From Clostridia bacterium (GTDB taxonomy: Bacteria > Bacillota > Clostridia > Christensenellales > Borkfalkiaceae), in contig JAIDFD010000261.1 of NCBI GenBank assembly GCA_029054485.1, positions 1 through 6,280 of the forward strand: DNA of 6,280 bases, written 5' to 3'. How positions within the stretch are numbered: position 1 is the stretch's first letter; each line of letters starts with the position of its first letter. Under the pieces are notes generated by a model. The model saw nothing but the letters and a program-made list of their open reading frames with translations. It made no database searches and was not told the DNA's origin. Shown here piece after piece: positions 1 to 5,670 of this stretch. The translations under genes were made by a program, and so were the position numbers.

Positions 1-13
1 ATGGTTTTCGTTA

Positions 14-22
14 TGATATAAT
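14..22 (+). promoter_or_regulatory. Extended -10 promoter element for the HIT/oxidoreductase operon
   Basis: TGATATAAT is a perfect extended -10 (TGn followed by TATAAT, hexamer at 17-22). It lies about 32 bases before the start codon at 55, so a transcript would begin near 29 with a leader of roughly 25 bases. The matching -35 box would fall before base 1 and cannot be seen. Assignment as a sigma-70/SigA-type promoter is inferred from the consensus match. Confidence 0.7.
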
Positions 23-43
23 ATCGGGGTAAAAACTTTTTTT

Positions 44-50
44 GGGGGAA
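44..50 (+). promoter_or_regulatory. Ribosome binding site of unusual form, GGGGGAA
   Basis: Five G followed by AA sits six bases (counted from the last G) before the ATG at 55. It is not the textbook AGGAGG, but GGGGG can pair with the CCUCC of the 16S rRNA tail through one G-U wobble. The same TTnGGGGGAA string precedes the starts at 1863 and 5671, which supports it as the translation signal of this genome. Confidence 0.6.
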
Positions 51-54
51 AAAT

Positions 55-474
55 ATGAAAGACAACAACTGCGGCTATTGCGTGGGCGGCGAACCGCTTG
101 CAAAATTCGGTATTAAAATCTGCGATTTAAAGGTCAGTCAGCTTATACTTTTTAAAGAGCAGTCCAAGCGCGGCAGATGTATCGTTGCGTATAAAGACCA
201 TGTGAGCGAAATAGTCGATATTTCGGACGAGCAGAGGAACGCTTTTTTCGAGGACGTAAACCGCGCGGCGAAGGCTATTCACAAGGTGTTTTCACCCGAT
301 AAACTTAATTACGGCGCTTACGGCGATACGGGCTGTCACCTGCACGTTCACCTCTGCCCCAAATACAAGGGCGGCAACGAGTGGGGCGGCACTTTCACCA
401 TGAACCCCGACAAGGTTTATTTATCGGACGCGGAATATACGAAAATGATTGAAGATATAAAAAACGCACTTTGA
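55..474 (+). CDS. HIT-family nucleotide-binding protein
   Basis: A cytosolic 139-residue protein of the histidine triad superfamily, the usual length for bacterial Hint-like proteins. The diagnostic HxHxHxx motif is intact (His95, His97 and His99 followed by Leu-Cys). In this family the triad binds the alpha-phosphate of a nucleotide, and the middle histidine is the nucleophile in hydrolysis of AMP conjugates such as phosphoramidates. An N-terminal Cys6-x2-Cys9 pair plus His49 resembles the structural zinc site found in part of the family, with the first triad histidine as a possible fourth ligand. The ATG at 55 is chosen because it follows a promoter and a GGGGGAA ribosome site and retains the CxxC. 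The next gene starts 25 bases after its stop, so the two are probably co-transcribed. The physiological substrate cannot be told from sequence; family membership is secure. Confidence 0.9.
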   Translation: MKDNNCGYCVGGEPLAKFGIKICDLKVSQLILFKEQSKRGRCIVAYKDHVSEIVDISDEQRNAFFEDVNRAAKAIHKVFSPDKLNYGAYGDTGCHLHVHLCPKYKGGNEWGGTFTMNPDKVYLSDAEYTKMIEDIKNAL

Positions 475-484
475 ATAATATGAT

Positions 485-490
485 AAGGAG
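485..490 (+). promoter_or_regulatory. Ribosome binding site that decides a TTG start
   Basis: AAGGAG, a near-canonical Shine-Dalgarno, ends nine bases before the TTG at 500. No ATG or GTG in this frame offers a comparable site, and the next methionine (residue 42) would remove the first four conserved cysteines. The site therefore fixes TTG as the start codon. Confidence 0.8.
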
Positions 491-499
491 AATTGTAAA

Positions 500-1726
500 T
501 TGGCGCACAACGTAATTGCCGAAGCTAAAAGATGCTTAAACTGTAAAAAACCCCTGTGCAGACAGGGCTGTCCCATAAACACGCCCATTCCCGACTTCAT
601 TTCGTCCTTTTTAAACGGCGATATGAAAAAGGCGGGCAAAATGCTGTTCGACAACAATCCGCTTTCGGCGGTCTGTTCGATAGTCTGCAACCACGGCAAC
701 CAGTGTCAGGGACACTGCGTGCGCGGACTTAAAGGCGAACCCGTTGAAATCAGCACGATTGAAAACTTTATTTCTTCAGCCTATCTCGACAGCTTAGAGC
801 CCGACAAGGCGGAGCCGAACGGCATAAAAGTCGCCGTAGTCGGCGCGGGTCCCGCAGGTATTACCATTTCTATTAAAATGGCGCAATTAGGCTACGATGT
901 GACCGTGTTCGAGTCCAAGTCTGAAATCGGCGGTGTACTTCGTTACGGAATACCCGAGTTCCGCCTGCCCAAAACCATAGTGGACAGGTACGAAGTTCTG
1001 ATGCGCAAGCTGGGCGTAAAAATCAAATTCAACGTCACAATCGGCAAGGCGTTCGGCATAGAAGAGCTTTTCCGCGATGGTTTCAAAGCTATTTCGATAG
1101 GTACGGGAGTTACCTGGCCGATAGCCCTCAATATCAAGGGCGAAACGCTCGGTCACGTTCACTACGGCGTTCACTTTTTGGAGCGCCCCGATGTTTACCG
1201 CCTCGGCAACAGTATGATAGTTATCGGCGCGGGCAACGTTGCAATGGACGTAGCGCGTACCGCTTTGCGCCGCGGCGTAAAGGACGTAAAAATCGTGGTC
1301 AGGAGCGACAGATACACCGCGAGCGAAGAGGAGAAGGAATACGCCGAGATAGAGGGCGCGGAATTTATCTTTAACAAGGCGCCCGTTGAAATTACGGACG
1401 AGGGAGTTATGTTTGCCGACACCGTCTGCGATGAAAACCACCGCGTAATTTCCACTTCGGACAAACCCGAGCTTATGAAGGCGGACACCGTTATGATTTG
1501 CGTTTCACAACGTCCGTCGAATTTAATCCTCACCCAGACGCAGGGACTGGAGATAAACTCGCGCGGACTTGCGAAGATTTCGGAGGACGGCGCAACCACA
1601 AGGGCGGGGCTGTTTGCTTCGGGCGACGTTGTGCGCGGAGCAAAAACGGTTGTAGAGGCAGCCGAGACTTCCAAACGCGTTGCCTACGCAATGGACGCCT
1701 ACCTCAAATCACTACCAAAAGACTGA
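500..1726 (+). CDS. GltD/PreT-like FAD-dependent NAD(P) oxidoreductase with N-terminal Fe-S domain
   Basis: A 408-residue flavoprotein related to the glutamate synthase small subunit, the NfnB/SudA ferredoxin:NADP oxidoreductase subunit and PreT. Such proteins carry electrons between NAD(P)H, FAD and 4Fe-4S clusters to a partner. Residues 12-24 hold C-x2-C-x4-C-x3-C and residues 59-73 hold C-x3-C-x5-C-x3-C, the dihydropyrimidine-dehydrogenase-type cluster domain. GAGPAG at 115-120, followed by a beta strand ending VFE, is the FAD Rossmann motif. GAGNVAMD at 243-250 is the NAD(P)H Rossmann motif. FASGDVVRGAKTVVEA from 372 is the conserved C-terminal FAD contact. Translation starts at TTG. The length is nearer to PreT than to the longer GltD or NfnB proteins. 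No GltB, PreA or NfnA partner is visible, so the acceptor is unknown. The pyridine nucleotide loop (268-275, RSDRYTAS) departs from the usual RRxxxxMPA form. It is probably second in an operon with the HIT gene and ends before a strong terminator. Confidence 0.88.
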   Translation: MAHNVIAEAKRCLNCKKPLCRQGCPINTPIPDFISSFLNGDMKKAGKMLFDNNPLSAVCSIVCNHGNQCQGHCVRGLKGEPVEISTIENFISSAYLDSLEPDKAEPNGIKVAVVGAGPAGITISIKMAQLGYDVTVFESKSEIGGVLRYGIPEFRLPKTIVDRYEVLMRKLGVKIKFNVTIGKAFGIEELFRDGFKAISIGTGVTWPIALNIKGETLGHVHYGVHFLERPDVYRLGNSMIVIGAGNVAMDVARTALRRGVKDVKIVVRSDRYTASEEEKEYAEIEGAEFIFNKAPVEITDEGVMFADTVCDENHRVISTSDKPELMKADTVMICVSQRPSNLILTQTQGLEINSRGLAKISEDGATTRAGLFASGDVVRGAKTVVEAAETSKRVAYAMDAYLKSLPKD

Positions 1727-1745
1727 AAAAATTTAAAAAATTCAC

Positions 1746-1782
1746 CCGTCTGCGGCTTTTGCCGCGGACGGATTTTATTTTT
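1746..1782 (+). terminator. Rho-independent terminator
   Basis: An 11-pair stem (1746-1756 with 1761-1771) has one T-G wobble (1751/1766), a TTTT loop and then ATTTTATTTTT. It begins 20 bases after the oxidoreductase stop and isolates the first operon from hppA. An A-rich tract at 1728-1740 on the other side could give weak termination in reverse, but no convergent gene exists. Confidence 0.93.
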
Positions 1783-1802
1783 GGTTAATTTTGCCGTTTA
1801 TA

Positions 1803-1831
1803 TTGCTATTTTTTTAATTATATGATATTAT
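1803..1831 (+). promoter_or_regulatory. Promoter for hppA
   Basis: A -35 like TTGCTA (1803-1808, four of six consensus bases) and a -10 TATTAT (1826-1831, five of six) are separated by 17 bases. TG at 1823-1824 makes an extended -10. Transcription would start near 1838, giving a leader of about 25 bases. It lies just after the upstream terminator, as expected for an independent unit. Confidence 0.68.
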
Positions 1832-1853
1832 TATAAAGGAATATTAAAAATTA

Positions 1854-1860
1854 GGGGGAA
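1854..1860 (+). promoter_or_regulatory. Ribosome binding site GGGGGAA for hppA
   Basis: GGGGGAA lies four bases (from the last G) before the ATG at 1863. The string TTAGGGGGAATT closely matches the leader of the sugar kinase at 5671. The short spacing is unusual, but no other Shine-Dalgarno candidate is present. Confidence 0.6.
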
Positions 1861-1862
1861 TT

Positions 1863-4031
1863 ATGAACAATAATCTGCTTCTGATAATAGTGGGCGTTGC
1901 GGTTATTCTCGCCGTTTCTTACGCGGTTTTCAACTACCTTTGCGTTAAGAAAATGGAAGAGGGCACCGAGCGCATGGGCGAAATCGCCGGAGCTATCCGG
2001 ATAGGCGCAAACGCTTTTATCCGCTACGAGTATAAGCTGGTCGCGATAATCGGCGCGATAATCGCCGTGGTCGTATTTATCGTGATAAGCTGGCAGGCGG
2101 CTATCGCGTTCGTTATAGGCGCGGTGTTGAGCGCGTCTGCGGGCTGGGTCGGTATGAAAATCGCCACCTACGCAAACGTGCGCGTTACCAATAAGGCGCG
2201 TGAAACGGGAGACCTCGGCAAAACCTTAAAAGTCGCGTTCAAGGGCGGCTCGGTTATGGGACTTTGCGTTGCGGGCTTTGCGCTTTTGGGCGTTATTATC
2301 GTTTACTGCGTATTCGGTATCGCCGCGGGACAGATTGACGAAATCGCCTCTGGTGAAATCGGCAGAAACTTCATTACAGGATTAGAGTCGTCCTTTACGA
2401 TGACCCTTTCGGGCTATGCGCTGGGCTGCTCGATAATCGCGATGTTCAACCGCGTTGGCGGCGGTATTTACACCAAAGCCGCCGATATGGGCGCGGACCT
2501 CGTCGGTAAGACCGAGGCGCACATTCCCGAGGACGACCCCAGAAACCCCGCCACAATCGCAGACAACGTCGGTGACAACGTGGGCGACGTTGCCGGACTG
2601 GGCAGCGACCTTTTGGAGAGCTACGTCGGTGCGATACTTTCAGCCGTTATGCTAGCGTGCGAGCTGTTTATGCACGATGTTTACGCGAGTACGGAATTAT
2701 TGAACAGAATGTTGCTGTTCCCCGTAATTTTCGCGGGTTGCGGACTCATTTCCTGCGTGATAGGAATTTCTTACATACTGATAAAACCCCGACTATCCAA
2801 AAACGTGCATATGGAACTGAACATAGCAACGTGGATTTCCGCCGCGGTGACAATAGGCGCGGGCGCGGTTTTAAGTTACTTTATGTTCAGGGACGTCGAC
2901 TTGGCTTTACCCGCGGTAGGCTTCAAAGTGGGCGCGTTCAGCCCCTGGCTTGCGGCGGTATGCGGAATTTTGGCGGGTATTCTTATAGGTATAATTTCAG
3001 AGTACTACACCAGTTACGACTACAAGCCCACCAAAAAAATATCGCAGTCCTCAAAAGAGGGTCCCGCTCTCACGGTAACTCAGGGTCTTGCAAACGGTAT
3101 GATAAGCTGTATGCTTCCCGTAGTCGTTCTCGCGGTCGCTATCTTCGGCTCGTATGCCTTGGCGGGTATGTACGGAATAGCCTGCGCCGCGTTCGGTATG
3201 CTTTCGTTTGTTGCGGCTACCGTTTCGGTTGATACATACGGTCCCATTTCGGACAACGCGGGCGGTATTGCCGAAATGAGCGGATTAGAACACGGCGTAA
3301 GAGAAATTACCGACAAGCTTGACAGCGTGGGCAACACCACTGCGGCAATCGGCAAGGGCTTTGCAATAGGCTCGGCGGCGTTTGCGGCTCTGTCGCTTAT
3401 GACTTCTTATCTGTACGCCTTTACCGGCAGTAACCTGTTGCTCGATTTAATCGACCCGCTCACTTTGTGCGGCGCGCTTTGCGGCGCGGCTCTGCCCTTC
3501 CTGTTCTCGGGTATGCTCATTGAAGCGGTTGCAAAAGCCGCAAGAAAAATGGTGGAGGAAGTCCGCCGCCAGTTCAGAGAGATAAAGGGGCTTTTGGAGG
3601 GCGAAACTCTGCCCGACTACAAAACCTGCATAGAGATTTCTTCGCAGGGCGCCTTGAAGGAAATGAGAATACCCTGCATAATGTGTATTCTCTTCCCGCT
3701 GGTTACGGGCTTTATCTTCGGACCGATGTTCGTTGCCGGCCTTTTAATCGGCGCGACAATCACCGCGATTATGCTTGCGCTCTTCTGCGGAAACGCGGGC
3801 GGAGCGTGGGATAACGCCAAAAAGTTTATCGAAGCAGGCGGAGTAGAAGGCGAGGGCAAGGGAAGTCCCGCGCACGACGCTTCGGTCGTTGGCGATACGG
3901 TCGGCGACCCTTTGAAGGATACGGTAGGACCTTCACTGGATATACTTATAAAAATTATGTCTACAGTTTCACTGGTTGCGGTTGTTGTTTTCAGCAAGTT
4001 CAACCTCTTCGGGACACTCGGCATTATTTAA
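1863..4031 (+). CDS. hppA: K+-dependent membrane-bound pyrophosphatase, probably Na+-pumping
   Basis: A complete 722-residue integral membrane enzyme that couples hydrolysis of pyrophosphate to ion export across the cytoplasmic membrane. The length and the many long hydrophobic helices fit the family, which usually has 16 or so. The substrate and Mg2+ motifs are intact: DMGADLVGK at 208-216, EDDPRNPATIADNVGDNVGD at 223-242, DTYGPISDN at 457-465 and GDTVGDPLKDT at 677-687. GNTTAAIGKG at 490-499 carries Ala494 and Gly497, where K+-independent enzymes have Lys and Thr, so it belongs to the K+-dependent class. The gate glutamate is Glu252 in DLLESY, the position used by Na+-pumping enzymes, rather than about one helix turn later as in plant-type H+ pumps. 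K+-dependent type is well supported; Na+ specificity is inference, and a dual Na+/H+ pump is possible. The gene has its own promoter and no clear terminator follows. Confidence 0.96.
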   Translation: MNNNLLLIIVGVAVILAVSYAVFNYLCVKKMEEGTERMGEIAGAIRIGANAFIRYEYKLVAIIGAIIAVVVFIVISWQAAIAFVIGAVLSASAGWVGMKIATYANVRVTNKARETGDLGKTLKVAFKGGSVMGLCVAGFALLGVIIVYCVFGIAAGQIDEIASGEIGRNFITGLESSFTMTLSGYALGCSIIAMFNRVGGGIYTKAADMGADLVGKTEAHIPEDDPRNPATIADNVGDNVGDVAGLGSDLLESYVGAILSAVMLACELFMHDVYASTELLNRMLLFPVIFAGCGLISCVIGISYILIKPRLSKNVHMELNIATWISAAVTIGAGAVLSYFMFRDVDLALPAVGFKVGAFSPWLAAVCGILAGILIGIISEYYTSYDYKPTKKISQSSKEGPALTVTQGLANGMISCMLPVVVLAVAIFGSYALAGMYGIACAAFGMLSFVAATVSVDTYGPISDNAGGIAEMSGLEHGVREITDKLDSVGNTTAAIGKGFAIGSAAFAALSLMTSYLYAFTGSNLLLDLIDPLTLCGALCGAALPFLFSGMLIEAVAKAARKMVEEVRRQFREIKGLLEGETLPDYKTCIEISSQGALKEMRIPCIMCILFPLVTGFIFGPMFVAGLLIGATITAIMLALFCGNAGGAWDNAKKFIEAGGVEGEGKGSPAHDASVVGDTVGDPLKDTVGPSLDILIKIMSTVSLVAVVVFSKFNLFGTLGII

Positions 4032-4062
4032 TAGAAAAATAAAAAAACACGCGTGGTCAAAA

Positions 4063-4078
4063 TGAACGGAAGCGTTCA
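4063..4078. repeat. Perfect inverted repeat before the lipoprotein gene
   Basis: TGAACG-GAAG-CGTTCA is a perfect six-base inverted repeat around a four-base centre, ending 14 bases before the ATG at 4093. No T-run follows, so it is not an intrinsic terminator for hppA. It could be a DNA operator or a small mRNA hairpin that affects initiation. The function is unknown. Confidence 0.5.
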
Positions 4079-4092
4079 ATGATATAAGAGAG

Positions 4093-5646
4093 ATGAAAAA
4101 CAAAATTATAATATTACTTATTGCAATTTTAACTTTCGCGCTTTGCGCATTCTGCGTAACGGCGTGCAACAAAAACGTCAATAAAACTATCGGCGTAGAC
4201 GTGGTAAACGCTTACATAGAGGACGGCGAGCTGTTCCTGGTACTGTCAACCGGCGAATACGTAAACTGCGGACAGGTCGCCGGCTCGGACGGCGGCAACG
4301 GCTCGGACGGTGTGGACGGCGTGAGTATCACGGGTATCCGCTACAACGACGACGGCGATTTGGTAATCACTTTGTCAAACGGAGATGAACGGATTGTAGC
4401 GATTGCGCCCAAGGGCTGCGACCACGTTTACGGCGACTGGGTCGTGGAAACGGAGGCGGACTGCGTAACGCAGGGCTATAAATACCACGTTTGTAAGGAT
4501 TGCGGTTTTATAGAACACGAAATTACTCCCGCGTTGGGTCATGACTATGACCACAACCACTCGGAAGTATTAGTCACGCCCGCAACCTGCACCGATATGG
4601 GCTGGGAAGTTGTTACCTGCAAAACCTGCGGCGAAACACAGGTGTCTAAAATCGAACCCACCGACCATCACTACCTGCTTGCGGAAGTGGGCGGTTACGT
4701 TGCTTTGGTTTGCTCGGACTGCGGTATGCACCAGCCTTCCGAAGGTTTGGAATTCAAGATGACTTACGGCTCTTCCGGCATAGAGTACACCCTTACGGGA
4801 CTGGGTACCTGCACGGACGAACACTTAGTCGTTCCCGACGTTATAGATACGGTATACGGCAGATTACCCGTTACGGGAATTGCAAAGGACGTGTTCAACG
4901 GAAGCGACATAAAGAGTCTGTATCTGTCCAAAAACATAACAAAGATTGAGGGCAGTTCTTCGGGTATGTTCGCATACTGCAACGGTTTGTCGGTAATCAA
5001 TATCCACCAAAAAAATCCCGTTTACCGCAGCGACGGAAACTGTATCGTTGACATTTTCAACCGAACTGTTATCGCGGGCTGCTTATCAAGCGCAATACCT
5101 TCCGACGGGTCGGTTACGACTATCGGCACGTTCGCCTTTTACGGCATGACCGAGCTTACAAAACTCGTTATTCCCGAAAAAGTAGTAACGCTTGAAACGG
5201 GGGCTTTCGGCAGGTGTACAGGTTTGACCGAGCTTAACCTCGGCGGCGAAAACAGTATGCTCGCCACAATCGGCACCGAAGCGTTCTTTATGTGTACGGG
5301 GCTACAAAAAGTCACAATAACCAACGTGCCGTCTATAGGACAAAGCGCGTTTGACTCATGCTACAATCTGAAAGAACTGATTTTAGACAAGGGGTGCCAG
5401 CGCGTAAGGTCGTATGCCTTTGCCGCCTGTACCTCGCTGGAAACGGTGCGTATTTCATCGTCTGTAACAAGAATCGATAGCTTTGCTTTCGGCGCCTGCG
5501 GTCAACTTTACGACTTATATTATCAAGGTTCCACAAGCGGTTGGATTGAGATAGCCGATGCGAGTTGGAATACATCGCCCAACTTCTATCCGAGCTTTAC
5601 TAAGACGCCTATAAGCAACAGCGATATTCATTACGGTCAATTTTAA
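4093..5646 (+). CDS. Surface lipoprotein with Cys-rich CxxC modules and BspA-type leucine-rich repeats
   Basis: A 517-residue secreted lipoprotein. Residues 1-24 are a signal peptide (Lys2, Lys4, then a hydrophobic core) ending in the lipobox Val22-Thr-Ala-Cys25, so Cys25 should be lipidated and hold the protein on the outer face of the membrane. A short domain follows, with Gly/Asp-rich collagen-like sequence at 64-76. Residues about 109-213 form a Cys/His-rich region with CxxC pairs at 134/137, 176/179 and 207/210, plus Cys109, Cys124 and Cys166. These resemble tandem modules common in clostridial surface proteins. From about 240 to 500, LRR_5 (BspA/TpLRR-type) repeats recur, with the IGxxAFxxCxxL pattern seen in the segments around TFAFYGMTEL, TEAFFMCTGL, QSAFDSCYNL and DSFAFGACGQL. 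There is no LPXTG motif or C-terminal anchor helix. The start is fixed by the signal peptide, although the ribosome site is weak (AAGAGAG directly before the ATG). A role in adhesion or binding is inferred from related proteins; the ligand is unknown. Confidence 0.87.
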   Translation: MKNKIIILLIAILTFALCAFCVTACNKNVNKTIGVDVVNAYIEDGELFLVLSTGEYVNCGQVAGSDGGNGSDGVDGVSITGIRYNDDGDLVITLSNGDERIVAIAPKGCDHVYGDWVVETEADCVTQGYKYHVCKDCGFIEHEITPALGHDYDHNHSEVLVTPATCTDMGWEVVTCKTCGETQVSKIEPTDHHYLLAEVGGYVALVCSDCGMHQPSEGLEFKMTYGSSGIEYTLTGLGTCTDEHLVVPDVIDTVYGRLPVTGIAKDVFNGSDIKSLYLSKNITKIEGSSSGMFAYCNGLSVINIHQKNPVYRSDGNCIVDIFNRTVIAGCLSSAIPSDGSVTTIGTFAFYGMTELTKLVIPEKVVTLETGAFGRCTGLTELNLGGENSMLATIGTEAFFMCTGLQKVTITNVPSIGQSAFDSCYNLKELILDKGCQRVRSYAFAACTSLETVRISSSVTRIDSFAFGACGQLYDLYYQGSTSGWIEIADASWNTSPNFYPSFTKTPISNSDIHYGQF

Positions 5647-5657
5647 AAAATAAATTC

Positions 5658-5664
5658 GGGGGAA
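5658..5664 (+). promoter_or_regulatory. Ribosome binding site GGGGGAA for the sugar kinase
   Basis: GGGGGAA lies eight bases (from the last G) before the ATG at 5671, in a TTCGGGGGAATT context almost identical to that before hppA. It identifies the ATG at 5671 as the start codon. Confidence 0.65.
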
Positions 5665-5670
5665 TTTTAT

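Noticed and set aside
887..1441. Long minus-strand open frame (184 codons) inside the oxidoreductase gene
   Set aside because: It overlaps a gene with intact family motifs throughout, has no recognisable domain, and is explained by the GC-biased codon use of the true gene on the opposite strand.
2657..3232. Plus-strand open frame of 191 codons inside hppA in another frame
   Set aside because: The translation is Arg-rich and without domain character, and it lies wholly inside the conserved pyrophosphatase frame. It is a shadow frame.
4048..4055. CACGCGTG palindrome after an A-rich run, considered as a minus-strand terminator
   Set aside because: An eight-base palindrome with no loop cannot form a terminator hairpin, and no minus-strand gene leads into it.
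4064..4077. Possible LexA/SOS box (GAAC...GTTC)
   Set aside because: The half-sites are six bases apart, whereas the Gram-positive LexA box needs four, and nothing downstream is a DNA-damage gene.
4067..4080. Possible catabolite-responsive (cre) element around AAGCGTT
   Set aside because: The centre matches, but several outer consensus positions fail, including the leading T and the terminal C. This is too weak to call.
4032..4092. Search for an hppA terminator
   Set aside because: The only hairpin lacks a following T-run on the + strand, so no intrinsic terminator is called; read-through into the lipoprotein gene remains open.
5609..5614. TATAAG as a -10 box for the sugar kinase
   Set aside because: It lies inside the lipoprotein coding sequence, has no TG extension and no reasonable -35, so it is not reported as a promoter.
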